This document shows positions 22,478 to 34,146 of a stretch of DNA of 64,000 nt, piece after piece. The notes beneath the pieces are model-generated. The model searched no databases. It was not told the DNA's origin and saw only the letters and a list, made by a program, of their open reading frames with translations. Source of the DNA: Tetrastigma voinierianum. Its lineage: Eukaryota; Streptophyta; Magnoliopsida; Vitales; Vitaceae. Position 1 is the stretch's first letter. Every line of letters starts with the position of its first letter. The stretch is taken from assembly GCA_016808115.1 (NCBI GenBank), contig JAEQBH010000287.1, forward strand, positions 4,216,001 to 4,280,000, given 5' to 3'. A program made the translations under genes and the position numbers.

Positions 22478-24245
22478 CTAGAAATAGTGCTTCACTTCCG
22501 CAAAGAATCTCTTCTTTTGTTGAAAGGTGAGCTTCGATGGAATAATTCCAGTAGAAAGATAATTAGCTATGTCAGCAAACCATGGAGAAATTTCAGCATG
22601 CGACAAGGCTAGTATTTGTTCATCTAGGAATGTATCATCAATCTGAACTTGATTTTTATGCATATTTTTTGAAATTTCCAATCTTGAAAGATGATCGACC
22701 ATCATGTTTTCAGAGCCCTTATTATCTTTGATTTCCACAAAAAATTCTTGCAGTAGGAGCACCCACCTAATGAGCCTAGGTTTAGCATCCTTTTTAGTCA
22801 TCAAATACTTGAATGCATAGTGATCGGTGAAAACAATAACCTTATTCCCTATAAGATAGGGTCTGAATTTATCAAAAGCAAAAACAATAGCCAACAATTC
22901 TTTCTCTATTATAGCATAATTGAGTTGTGCTTTATTCAATGTCAGGCTAGCATAGTATATAACATAAAAGATCTTGTTCTTTCTTTTTCCTAAAACAGCA
23001 CCAATTGCATAATCGCTCTTATCACATATGAGCTCAAATGGAAGATCCCAGTCTAGTGCGACAACTATAGGAGCTGAAATAAACTTCTCTTTTAGTGTCT
23101 CGAAAGCTTTCATACAGGAGTAATCAAAATCAAAAGGAACCCCTTGCATGAGAAGGCTAGACAAAGGCTTGGAGATTTTTGAGAAGTCCTTAATTAACCT
23201 TCTATAGAAACTAGTATGGCTAAGGAAACTACGCACTCCCTTCAGTGAAGTAGGAGGTGGTAGTTTCTCTATGATCTCAATCTTGGCCTGATTGACTTCA
23301 ATCCCTTTTCCGAAAATGTGATGCCCCAACACTATGTCTTTTCTCACCATAAAGTGGCATTTTTCCGAATTGAGAACTAGATTGGTTTCCATGCACTTTT
23401 TAAGCACCAATTTTAGATTTTTACGGCATTCATCAAAAGTATAATCAATCATTAGAAAATCATCCATAAAGATCTCAATAGATTTCTCCACCATGTCGGA
23501 GAATATGGCCATCATACATCTTTGGAAGGTTCTCGGTGCATTACAAAGGCCAAACGACATTCTACTAAAGGCGAAGGTACCATAGTGGCATGTGAAGGTG
23601 GTCTTCTCTTGATCTTTAGAAGCAATGGTAATCTAATTGTACACTGAGTATCCATCCAAAAAGCAAAACTATTCATTCCCAACAAGTCTGTCTAGCATTT
23701 GATTAATAAATGAGAGCGGGAAATGATCTTTTCTGGTCACTTTGTTCAATTTCCAACAGTCAATACAAATCCTCCAACCTGTATCTGTTCTTGTCAGTAG
23801 CAGTTCATTGTTCTCATTTTTTATCACTGTTGTTCCTCCTTTCTTGGGTACCACCTAAATAGGGCTCACCCATGAGCTATTAGAGATGGGGTATATAACT
23901 CCCGCATCTAACCATTTCAGCACCTCTTTTCGAACTACCTCTATCATTAAAGGATTTAAGTGTCTCTGAGCCTCCATTGTGGACTTACTGTCCTCCTCTA
24001 TGATGTCGAGTGGATGCATAGATGGTTTGATTCCTGATGTTAGCTAAGATATCATTGTTAAGCTGCTCTCATGTTGCTCTCAGCATGCATAACAATTTCT
24101 TCCTCATTGAAAAGGGATGATATGTTGGCCAGTGAAGTAATAGACCTTTCCTGAGGACCTCAGACACATGTGAAATGTGGTGGGAAGTTGTTTTTCTTCA
24201 AGAATGGGTGGCTTCTCAATAGAAGGAATCAAACGGCTTGGACTA
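22478..24245 (-). pseudogene. Athila-type reverse transcriptase and RNase H, element H
   Basis: The best-preserved pol in the window. The upstream part (24245-23561) has SIEKPPILEEKQLP, PQERSITSLANISSLFNEEE, SGIKPSMHPLDII-like, LNPLMIEVVRKEVLKWLDAG, WRICIDCWKLNKVTRKDHFPL with stops near 24045, 23857, 23668 and 23634. The next 360 codons (23560-22478) are open: MSFGLCNAPRTFQRCMMAIF, catalytic IFMDDF (about 23476-23459), CHFMVRKDIVLGHHI, SFYRRLIKDFSKI, then RNase H with LICDKSDYAIGAVL, YAIIEKELLAIVFAFDKFRPYLIG, VFTDHYAFKYL and the DHLSRLE tail. The RNase H first Asp is followed by KSD where ASD is usual. It ends at FAEVKHYF*, just inside integrase. Confidence 0.9.
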
Positions 24246-24980
24246 GATCCCATAGATTAAAAATATTTTCTTCTATTATAGTAGAAAGAATCCATCGATT
24301 TCCGCAATTCCCAAACTACGTCAGCTCATCTTTACAGAGGAAGGGTCATATTGAGTTAGAATTTAGTCTCGATAGTTCGAAGGACCTACTTGGATTGAAC
24401 ACTATATTCATACCCAGCTCTTATCCATACCTGAGATCTGGCTTTGTATTACTCGGAGGGCCTCCACCAGAAATATACTTGAATAGCTGTCCTTTTATGG
24501 GTATAAGTTACTAATGTTGGGGAACAAATTCCCCAACCTATTAACAACTTCATTCAGGTAAACTCAAAATTCTCAATCCAAAAATCTCTCTTTCAATTGT
24601 GAGGAAAGACCATGTATGAAAAGAAGAACTTTAATTATCCCTACAAATCTTCCCGGTAGTTGTGTTTCAAAAAGCCCGAATCCTGATAAAACAACTGAAA
24701 TCTTGATCGAAATTTCAATACCAGTGTAATCAATGAAAGAAATGAATTCCATATTTTATCTAGACTTCATTAGATTCAAGCGGTAATCGAAATTGATCTT
24801 CCACAATTTGCTTTCAACCGAAACCGAACAATTCAACATTTCAAGTCGATAAACAGGGTAAGGAATTTCACAAAGCTATAATCTAATCTATGAAGAAAGA
24901 AAAGCATCTCATCTGAAAAGAGTCCTCGACTCAAGAATGTTTACATTTCCTCAATATCTTACTTTCGCTTTCTCAAATGT

Positions 24981-24994
24981 TTCTATTTATAAAG
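24981..24994 (-). promoter_or_regulatory. TATA box of LTR I1
   Basis: The minus strand reads CTTTATAAATAGAA. It lies about 75 bp downstream of the first TCGCGA-type motif of the array, as in G1 and F2. Confidence 0.7.
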
Positions 24995-25067
24995 CCTCAA
25001 GTTTGGGCCCCCTAAATTATTTGCATTGTAGATCCCAAAGTGCGGACCAAGAATTGCATTCTAAGCC

Positions 25068-26412
25068 CGCGACACAGTGTGGTTGTGATAGAGTTTTAAT
25101 TCTTTATTGCAGAACTTTGTTGCAGCATGTAGTAGTATGTCGCGACCTGCTCCTTTTGCATCCTTCTTGAATTCAATCGCAACAGAGTTTTCTCTGTCGG
25201 GACAGATCTTTCTTTGACTCTTTAACAAAAGCGTCTTACAGTCGTAGATTAATCCGATATGTCATGATCTCATGTCTTTACTAAGCAGATTCATAATTGA
25301 AAGAACGTGATTAACGTTAGACATTGTTTATGTGCGGCATACAGAATTGTGTCTCGACCGGTTTTATCCACGATAATGACATTTCTGTTGGTTCTTGTTG
25401 CAACAATGTTTCTTATATTATGTAAAACACAACCGCGACGAATGCATTATAGCAGTCTGTCTCCATAGCACGATTTCTTGTTGCAACTTCTTTGTGATAA
25501 GTATAATCTATATGTTGTTGTGAGATGTTTTAATGTTGACCAAGTTTTTATGTCGCGACAAGACTTTTTGTATTCATCTCATCTTTGTGTCGTGACCTAG
25601 TTTGTTATGTCACGACAAGGCCTCTCTTCCTTGTGTTAGAATCTTTGACCGATGACGCCACGATGCGCCATAACCTTGCTTATCTGTGTTCGGCTTATTT
25701 ACGTGTCATGATATTTATATCCCTCAGCGACATAAAAACTTCTCTGCGGCAGGGAAGTATGTCTCAACATTGAACTCTTTTGTTGCAACTAGGCCAGTTC
25801 ACTAAGTGAGCATCACCTGTCGTGACTTTGTTTCTCTGTCAGAACCAAAATCTTGTCATGTGTTTGGGCATTATTTAGCACAATACGACGGAACTTAACT
25901 ATCTGGTGTCACAACATACCAAGATTGCCTTGTCGCGAGGAGGTCTTTCTTACGCGTATTCTTTATAATAACGCCGATTGCAATTGGTGTCTTGGCGAGG
26001 AAAATTTATTGACATAGATCACCTTCTATTTTTCATTATGTCGCAACATAAGCTGATATGTAGTATTCTTCCTATATTGCTCTTTAATTTCTTGTCGCGA
26101 CATAAGATACCTTATCATGACGAATTTACCCTTTCTTTGTTTCAGTCTGTCACGCTGGAAACATGTCGCCAGCCGGGTTCTTCTGGTGTTGACATCCGAC
26201 TGACAAACCTTGTTGCAACATTATCTTTCTTTGTCTCAGCTGACTTGTTACATTCTTCCTATGTTCTATCGTGACACGCTGTCTTTTGTTGCGACATAGC
26301 TCCACTTCTATATTCAGTCCTTGGTGTTGCGACAGAAGAAATATTGTCATGACAAATTTCCTTAGGCATTTACTTAGACTTTTGTCGCGACACACAGAAC
26401 TCTGTCGCGACA
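25068..26412. repeat. TGTCGCGACA palindrome array, LTR I1
   Basis: The longest array, about 1.3 kb. Exact or near copies include 25136 (TGTCGCGACC shifted by A), 25551, 25588/25608, 26095, 26287, 26325/26345 and 26383/26403. Many weaker CpG-decayed copies (TGTTGCAACA, TGTCATGACA, TGTCACAACA) fill the rest. Clear 20-bp pairs are 25588/25608, 26325/26345 and 26383/26403. Confidence 0.8.
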
Positions 26413-26591
26413 TAGACTACTGCAATTGATCTTTTTCTCTTATTTCTTGTTGAAATTTTCTCCTTTTTGAATTAAAACATGCAAAACACAAAGTTGGTGA
26501 ATAATCCATAATTTGGCATTAAAACAAATCTTAATATACTAAAAATAAGCCAGAAAAATGGATTAAAAAAAGATGAGTTTAAGACTCATCA

Positions 26592-27965
26592 AATTCCCCC
26601 AAACTTAAAGTTTTGCTTGTCCCCCGAGCAAGAAAAGAAATTTGTTTGATAATAAACAGTTCAACTTTATTTTTATGGACATTTTTTGCTTTCTCTGATC
26701 CTTTTTGTCGACTTCCTAAATTGAAACTATATTTAATTTAAGGTTTCAAATTTAGTTTTCAGTCGAGACTTAGGAAAATTTTTCCAATTCTTGTCTGAAA
26801 CAAACTAATGATTTCTAAAATGTAAAAAAATCATTCAGTTAATCCTGATCTGTGAGTGTGTGATGGTCTTCTTTCCCTTTCTCCTTAGAAAAATTAGCTA
26901 ATCTTCTAGGGCCTGACACAGTTATCGTATATCATTTTAAGTCCCATATGCTTGTTTTTCATATTAGTCTCCACTAATGTAGGCAAATACAACCTTAGTC
27001 GATTAGGTCTTTTGGCTTGTAAAGTTTGGCTTGGGTTATTGGAGTGGATAATTGGAGAATTTAGGCTAAAATTGCGATTGTCCTGCACTTTTGTCTCTAT
27101 CCTTCATCTCTTTCTTTTCTACGATGTCGAAAAGAAAAATTTTCCCCCTAATTTGATATGGTGTATATATACTCTCATCTTGGTAATTCTATTTTCCACT
27201 ATCATTCTCTCAAGTCGGTCAGCTGATGACCCTTTTTGCTTTTCTTTTCATGTCAAAGATTTTTTTTAGGAATAGTGCAATGTGCATCTTTGAACTTACC
27301 GCTCTTAGAGAACTTTGGTTAGCAACTCCCATACCCGGTTGGCATTAGGGTACCGTGTTGAAACACCCTATGAACTTAATTATTCGAGAGGAAGGCCTGA
27401 ACCAAAACATTAATTGACAATGTACAATCTTTGAAACTTCTTCTTTGCATTTCTTTCCTTTCCTTCATTTATTCTTTTCTTTCTTCCATCAACCATTTCT
27501 TGTTTTTCCCCTTCAAATCAAATAACATTCCCCAATCGTGTCTTTAATTTGAAAGTTCTTTCTGAAACACGGGCAATAGGGTTCTTTACTGTAGGATTAT
27601 AATAAAGGAAGGGTTTGAGGTTTCTAATTGTTGGTTCAATGAAGAAATTAGGCAATTTGGCTCAATTTTAGAACTAGAGTGTATGCTTGTGCATATTATG
27701 AGGGTAGGCTTGAAAGGCTCAAACTTCGAAGGATGGCCTATATTACTCCCTGTTAGTAGTATTGCCTACGATTTTGCCTTGACTAATAATCTAACAAGTT
27801 CTAGGACATTGGACTATTTGAGTGTAAATGAACTCAGAAGATGTCCCTAATTTTTCACAATTTGTTAAAGGACTCACTTCAGTGACCATGTGCATTGTTT
27901 CGGGATTTTCTTGACCTAAATGTTTATCTAACTGATCTAAAAAAGCCATATTTATGTTTCCCTAT
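26592..27965 (-). other. Polypurine tract and 3' noncoding region of element I
   Basis: Next to the LTR the minus strand reads AAGTTTGGGGGAATT, a strong polypurine tract, preceded by CTTGCTCGGGGGACAAGCAAAAC. The rest aligns with the 3' region of element H. No protein-coding stretch is supported; the open frame at 26952-27269 is antisense to the element and not conserved in H. The region is cut at 27965 by LARD-2. Confidence 0.7.
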
Positions 27966-29450
27966 TGATGCGATTGAGTGCCCAAAGTGCTATTTTGAAC
28001 CACAGTTTTTTTAGTAGGTTTACAGCGCTTTTTATGTACTAATTGTTATAGTCTTGATTGACATGTTCGGGTCCCTATTGCAACCGATTGCATTAAATTT
28101 GTTTTGTAGTTTTTGCGAGGTGGAAAGCCAAATTATCGTGTCAATCCAATCATAACCAAAGTTGGGTTGATTTCTACCAATTTCATATGGTTTTCTATCA
28201 ATTTAAGCAAGCCGGGAATGAAGAATATCAAAGCTTGAAGAAATGGAACGGTCTGATGGGAGCAGGGAAGCAATGGAATATTAAGAAACGATGATGAAAT
28301 TCGCTATTTGAATAATTTAAAGCTATCATAGCGAATTTTAGCTATCATAGCGAAAGTGCATGCCTGTAAAATTTTCAATTTAACCTCTCATATAATATTT
28401 TTCGCTATATCAGCGGAGAATGCAAGCTATCATAGCAAAAAATTTCTCGCTATCATAAATTTCGCTATCTTAAAATTCCTTTGTGCATAATGAAATTTTC
28501 TACTTTGTTTTTTGTGTTTAAACGACTCCGTTTGGTTTTCTCCTTTTCTACCCTCCTTTGTAATTTTGTTGTTTCATATTGTTTTGTAATTTCTATTACG
28601 AGCATATGCAAGCCTCGGTCATGCAAATGACAATCAATCAACATCATAATAAATTTTAGGAAACACCACATTCTCCAGTTTCAGCTAACTTCATTTTCTT
28701 TCCACTTTCTTTCTATTTTCTTGGTTTGCCAAACACCTCGAGGATAACAACTTGGAGATGAAGTGAGGCTAAAACCCTTCCTCATGAGTAGAGGCTCTTG
28801 GGGGTAGGATCTGGAGGTTGCTAGAGGTTCCCTTGTTTTTCAAGCAGGTATGCACTGGCAGTTTGTGTTTCCTTTGAACTCACAGGTTTAAATCCCTAGA
28901 TTCACCTTGAATGACCTATATTTGGTAATCTTTTTAGGGTTCGAGTGGATGCTTATTCTTTGGATCGAGATTCATTAGTTACCCTCACAGTAATCATTTG
29001 TAAAGTGAATCGGGAAAATTGTTCTTCAGCGTAGGTGACATTTTGCTGCTCAGTGAACACCATTTTTCAAAAGGATAATTATTTTAGTTGGTTTATAGCT
29101 AAATGAAATCAGGTTCGAGGAGATGACTCTCATGTCATCCTCACCGCGAATAACCCAGGGACCTCGGTGACTGTAGAACTCAACCCCGGTGACCTAACAC
29201 TTAAGGAGTTCTATTTTACATTTTATTTTGCCCAGAATTCCAGTTTGCAAACCACGATTTGTTTTTATCACCACCTTAAAATCCAGTAAATTCACCATTT
29301 TTGACTTCACTTAAATCATTTGTCCGAAGAAAACCCATCCCCGTGTTTGACCCTAGACACTATCTGAGTAAGCTTATTTCTGACAAGTAGGAGAAAATAG
29401 GATCTGAATTTTGTTGATTACATTGTCGCACTCTTAGTGTATGAAATCGA
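27966..29450 (+). repeat. LARD-2 5' LTR (LTR A)
   Basis: It begins around TGATGCGATTGAGTGCCC, shares 'AAAGTGCTATTTTGAACC' with the other three LARD LTRs, and ends ...AGTGTATGAAATCGA next to the primer site. Its U3 carries the CGCTATCATAGCGAA palindrome group at 28299-28475, absent from the LARD-1 LTRs. Confidence 0.82.
28299..28475. repeat. TTCGCTATCATAGCGAA palindrome cluster, LTR A
   Basis: Repeated arms ATTCGCTAT, AGCTATCATAGCGAATTT, AGCTATCATAGCGAAA, TTTCGCTATATCAGCG, AGCTATCATAGCAAAA and TCTCGCTATCATAAATTTCGC. The sister LTR B has an equivalent but partly scrambled cluster at 33088-33190. Confidence 0.72.
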
Positions 29451-29470
29451 ATGGCGCCGTTCAGGGGATG
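29451..29470 (+). other. LARD-2 primer-binding site
   Basis: ATGGCGCCGTTCAGGGGATG directly after the LTR resembles the TGGCGCCGTTGCCGGGGA site of Athila/Tat-type elements, with the same position as in LARD-1. Confidence 0.68.
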
Positions 29471-32400
29471 GTGCCTTAGTACGAAGTGAAGGTACATGAA
29501 ACACTTGTGATCCTCATCACAAGTATTGGTGAATTTCTTTTATATTTCACTGTCATTTTTTTTTTCATTTCATATAAAATAAAAAAAAAAGGGAAAAGTT
29601 GTTGCAGGATTGTTTTGTGTTGTCTTGTGTTACTGGTTTTGCTACGAGGTCATGTTCCGATTAGGTTGAACTAGAATCAAATGGAACACCTAAGGAAAAC
29701 GATTATATAGTAGAGTACCACAGTGGAGAGAACAGAGCTTACATGTCAAGGGAATTTATAACCAATGGATGGTTCACCATATGGTGATGCTGATGAATCA
29801 CGCGATTCCCTCATAGGAACCAAGACCTCCTGTATATATCTGAGACCTCCCATTTTATGCTTCAACTCCTCAGTCACCTCGTACCGCAGTGATCCCTCCA
29901 TTTGAACAAGCCATTTTTGGTTATAGGATAGTGGATGACTTTGTGGCAGAGAATAAGGAGATTAATTCCCATTCGAATCAGAGAATTGTCACTGTGGAAG
30001 ACAATTTGAACAAGAAGTTAGATGGGCTGAAAAATGATTTTGAGCATAAATGGGACAACCTGCAAGACTCCATTGAAAACCTCATCAGTCAGCAACCATG
30101 TCCAACAGAGGAGGAGTGCCAAAGTGACACCATGGTGGAGGACCGGTGTCAGCTGTGACCACGTCGGGGGCTCATAAAGGATTTTATTGAAATGAAGGGT
30201 TGTACGGATCTCGGATCACGTGTCGCATTGTTTTTTCGAGGGAAGAAGAAAAATCCTTCCTTTATAACGGAGGAGGTAGTGAAACAAAAGCGGTGGAAGA
30301 GCCCAAAGAATGTCCTTGACGATTCCCCTGAAGGTGCAGACCCCAACATACTTGCGAGCTTCAGCTGCCACCGCCGTTAGCCCTCATGACCAGAGTGTAC
30401 GTTAACCTTCACCTCGACCTGATCACAAAACGAAAACATACAAGGCCACTTAATTTGCACTTATTTGGTAAGTAACTTCAAGAGATTAGTGGCCTGCAAT
30501 ACGAATTTTGCCACTACATCAAAGACCACAAATATTGCCTACATTGCCACTGTGGTTGGATTGGATGCAGTTCGGATTTGAACAACCAAGCCTCAAACAT
30601 TTTAAGCTCCACCCCACTTTTGTTTAATTTTCTTATTTTATTTTTATTTATTGTATTTTGTTTTGATTTCATTAATTTTCTTCTTAGATTTCTCTAATTT
30701 TCAGTTCAATTTATGTTTCAATTAATTTTGCTTTTTGCAATTTTCTAATTTTCTTGCATTAATTTTTGCGAGTTTAAGTGAAATTTTGAAAATTTGGAAA
30801 GAAAAAATAAGCGGAGAAGCTAGGAAATTTTTCGCGACCATGTGAAAGCTGGCGATGTCGCGAGAGTGAAATTTCGCTATCATAACAATTTAAGCTAAGC
30901 TAGAAATTATGCGACCTCAACATGAAGACAAAGCGACCCAGCTTGATAGCAGGTAAGTTAAAAAAAAAAAAAAGGCGTTTGTTTTTTTATATATAATATT
31001 TTTATTTCTAAAAAAAAATTTATTATTTTATTTTATTTATATATATATATATATATACCTATATCTCCCAATCTTTAAAAAAGTTTTTTATTTTATTATT
31101 TTTTATTTTTATTTTTATTTATTAATTATTTGTATTTTGAAAAAAAAAAAAAAGGTTGCACGGTAATTTTATTTAAGCTAGCGAAAATTCATTATCATCA
31201 TGGTCGTTAGGCTAGCGAAAATTTTCATATGGCACGCTAATTTTAGAGAGGCCTCGATTTTGTTTTGCTCATAACTTTTCATCAGGAACTCAGTTTTAGA
31301 GGCGTTCTTGGAAATAAAAGTGGAAAAGCTTAGAGAGTGTAGAATCCAAATATGGCTAGAAACTCTTACACAAATCTTTATAGATAATATATTTTCAAAA
31401 TGCTCCAAGCTGATACTTTTTTTCTCTTTTCTTCCTACCTTGTTTATTTGGAAATGACAGATGATAGGTGTGGAAGCTTGCGAAGTCTCCTATCCGAGAG
31501 AAATCATCACATCTCATCAAGGAGGTAACACTTCTTCTACAATTTTCAATCGAACCACATTGGACACCGAGATCATTTGGGTTGGGGAGGATAGAGAAGA
31601 GTGACTTTAGCTACTTATATTTTTGTTACTATTTTAAGCAAAAACCAATTTTGCGTCTTCAAATCAAGCTTGGGGTTCCTTCTGTAATTTGTATAACTCT
31701 CTGACTCATACTCTCAAAAATTGGACCATTTTGCAGCAAATTTTTTTGTGGTTTTGCCTAACCTGCAAGTTGGATAATTGAAACTTTGTCCAATTCTATT
31801 GATGTTAGATTGGTTCCATGCTTAGTTGAGTGAATGATTAGTTGAATTCTTATTGATTTCGACCTTTTTCTTCCACCTTTAGCTAACCACACACCGAGCA
31901 CATTAGGTTTCAGTGATAGGCTGAAAAACTACGCAACCTCCTTTACTTTGCATAACCTACCCTAGTTTCATTGACCGCCTTTAATAAGTTAAGGACCCCT
32001 GTGGAAAGAAGACGTGCGTCTTCGAAAAAAAAAGAAAATGAAAAGAAATGAAAAAGAAAGAAAGAATAAAAATTTCAACCTTTGCCTTGAAACCCAGCGC
32101 AGTTCTACAAGGGTATAGCGAAGGCCTTTAAGCTTAGGTGCCTAAACCTTCTTGGTTAGGAGTCAGGCTGATCATTACATGGATGGATGGGTGGAGTTTA
32201 GCGAGTTGTAGGTCTTCGGAGTCTCGAAATCGTTCGAGTGCGGGGTGGCTTGAAGAGTTTGTGGTTGAATCCTTATGACTTGGTGCCCTAAGTATGGTGG
32301 TTGAAGTCATCGGTAGATCCCGTTACATGGACTTTGGTGAGGTCGATTCTCGACCATTGCACCTACAATAGCAAAGAAAATTGTGGAATAAGACGTGGGT

Positions 32401-32758
32401 CACGATCTATTTAGGTTGGTTAGCATGCTAGGTCGTGGTCGTGGCACGAGGTTGGAGAATGCGAGTTTAGCCGAGTTTATTGTTGAAGGCGATCAAACAA
32501 ACACATAGATTTTTAGTGGAAGTTTGGTTGATTCTACTAAAGGAGGCTCTTTTAATACTCAGTTTATGGCATTCATTCTCTCGTGATAATTATTAGATGA
32601 GAGCTTTGATGATTTTTACTTAGGGTTAGGCATTACCTCATTCACAACCTTTTGAAATACCATTTTGTGAAACGTTATTTTGCTATAGTTTTATATGTAT
32701 TTTACTATTTTCTTCTTGCATTGCTAAGGGACCCCAGCAATGTGTGTAGGTTGAAGTG
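29471..32758 (+). other. LARD-2 internal region without gag-pol
   Basis: About 3.3 kb. Blocks shared with LARD-1: 29908-30060, 30490-30540, 31260-31380 and 31860-32420 (cysteine-free, noncoding in every frame). AT-rich runs lie at 30960-31170, including a (TA)n run at 31038-31057. TAGCGAAAATT palindrome arms occur at 31172-31235. The end before LTR B reads GCAATGTGTGTAGGTTGAAG, the counterpart of the LARD-1 and E-family 3' ends. Confidence 0.68.
29889..30158 (+). CDS. Small conserved frame of the LARD family, unknown function
   Basis: An open frame of 89 codons, beginning about 440 bp after the primer site, where gag would start in an autonomous element. The product is acidic and strongly helical-looking, with a heptad-like stretch (VEDNLNKKLDGLKNDFEHKWDNLQDSIENL is read at residues 36-65, quoted here only in part: EDNLNKKLDGLK, FEHKWDNLQDSI). 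LARD-1 contains the same stretch on its minus strand at about 12720-12560 but broken by shifts. Conservation between two elements suggests a decayed gag N-terminus or a packaging-related leader; no catalytic motif is seen. It may equally be a noncoding conserved block. Confidence 0.4.
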   Translation: MIPPFEQAIFGYRIVDDFVAENKEINSHSNQRIVTVEDNLNKKLDGLKNDFEHKWDNLQDSIENLISQQPCPTEEECQSDTMVEDRCQL

Positions 32759-34146
32759 TGATTAGAGTACTGAAAGTGCTATTTTGAACCTATTTTTAGT
32801 AGAGTTGCTGAGCGCTTTTTGTGTACTAATTGTTATAATTAACCCGATTGACGTGTTCAGTTCCTATTGCACCGATTGCATTCTGAGGCTGTTTTTGTAG
32901 TTTTTGCAGGAATTGGAAGCCAAATTATCGTGTCAATCAAATCATAACCAAAGTTGGGTTGATTTCTATCAATTTCATATGGTTTTCTATCAATTTAAGC
33001 AATGAGAATGAGAATACCAAAAGCTTGAAGAAATGGAGCAGTGCGGTGGGAGCGAGCAATGGAGCGATGGCGAGAGCAGTGGTGAAATTCGCTATCTTTG
33101 GATAATTTCGTATGATAGCGAGGCCCCAGCTATCATAGTGAAAATCGCGTGCATAGCGAGAATTTCTGTTATCATAGCGAGAAATTTAAGCCTCTGATGT
33201 CTCTGCACAAGCGAAATTTTACGCTCCTATTTTTGTGTTTAAGCGACTCCATTTTGGTTTTCTCATTTCTACCCTCCTTTGTAATTTTGTTGTTTCATAT
33301 TGTTTTGTAATTTCCAGCTAATACGGCATATATAAGCCTTAGTAACAATGACAATCAAATCAACATCTGTAAAATTTTTGGGAAAGCTTTAAATCTAGTT
33401 TCCATTACTTCATTTTCTTTCCCTTTCTTTTCTATTTTCTTGGTTGCGAACACCCTCGAGGATGTGACTTGGAGGGATGGCGCCTAAAACCGCTCCTCCT
33501 TAGTAGAAGGCTGCGGGGTAGGATCACGGAGGTTGCTAGAGGTTCCCCAGCCATTTCACGTGGTATGCGCGGTTTGTGTTTCCTTTGAACTCAGGTTTAA
33601 ATCCCTAGATTCACCTTGAATGACCTTTATTTGGTAATCTTTAGGGTTCGAGTGGATGTATTGCTAGATCAGATTCATTAATTACCTCTATTAATCATTG
33701 TAAAGTGAATCGGGGAAAATTGATTCTTCCAGCTACTTGATGGCCTTCTTTGCTCGATAAACACCGTCTTTCAAAGGATAATTATTTTGGGTTGGGTTTA
33801 TAGCTAAATGAAGATCCCGGGTTCGGGGGAGATGACTATGTCATCCTCGACGAGAAATAACCGAGACCTCTCGGTGACACATAGAACTCAGCAGTGACCT
33901 AACACTTAAAAGTTCTTTGTTTATTTTATTTAAATTTCAGTTTGCAAACCACCCGACCCCACATTTTTTATCACACTTAAAATCCACAAATTCACCCATT
34001 TTGACTTCATATCCATTTGTCAGAAGAAAACCCATCCGTGTTACGACCTGAGGCAGCTATCTTTGCGGTAGCTTGACTACGACAATAGGAGGAAAATAGG
34101 ATACAAATTTTGTTGATTCCGTATCACCCTACCGTGGCACGAATCA
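32759..34146 (+). repeat. LARD-2 3' LTR (LTR B)
   Basis: It starts TGATTAGAGTACTGAAAGTG and ends ...ACCGTGGCACGAATCA. It matches LTR A over its length with clustered differences, and its last 22 bases match LTR C almost exactly. Confidence 0.85.

Larger units (their letters stand above)
14737..24245 (-). mobile_element. Element H: minus-strand Athila-type relic, interrupted by element E
   Basis: From right to left in its own 5'-3' direction: RT, RNase H, integrase N-terminus (24245 down to 22107), a 3' noncoding region (22106-21408 and 17077-16451, split by element E), polypurine tract (16450-16431), and 3' LTR (16430-14737). Gag, protease and the 5' LTR are missing; the right side is cut by LTR I1. 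The 3' region aligns with 26592-27965, confirming that 17077 and 21408 were once adjacent. Confidence 0.75.
24250..26591 (-). repeat. LTR I1, 3' LTR of element I, TGTCGCGACA family, 3'-truncated
   Basis: The minus strand starts TGATGAGTCTTAAACTCATC immediately after a polypurine tract. It has a long U3 with the palindrome array (26412 down to about 25068), a TATA box at 24994-24981, and a U5 stretch partly alignable with G1 (the GGGCCTCCACCAGAAAT / TATGGGTATAAG block, 24449-24506, resembles 2733-2774). Sequence runs into the H pol near 24250, so the LTR end is lost. The plus-strand frame at 24170-24514 spans this junction and is not a gene. Confidence 0.7.
27966..34146 (+). mobile_element. 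LARD-2: non-autonomous LTR retrotransposon, 6.2 kb
   Basis: Plus-strand element with LTRs at 27966-29450 and 32759-34146, primer site at 29451, about 3.3 kb internal DNA without gag-pol and a purine-containing stretch before the 3' LTR. The internal region matches LARD-1 in the same order. It sits in the 3' region of element I. No convincing 5-bp target duplication was found. Confidence 0.82.

Noticed and set aside
24170..24514. 114-codon plus-strand open frame
   Set aside because: It spans the junction between element H pol (opposite strand) and LTR I1, so it cannot be an ancestral gene.
29451..29470. tRNA gene
   Set aside because: TGGCGCCGTT here, and the TGGTATCAGAGC at 48556 and 51077, are primer-binding sites adjoining LTRs; no cloverleaf can be formed around them.
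31038..31057. (TA)n run as an origin or matrix-attachment site
   Set aside because: A plain microsatellite in AT-rich LARD-2 internal DNA; nothing else supports a special function.
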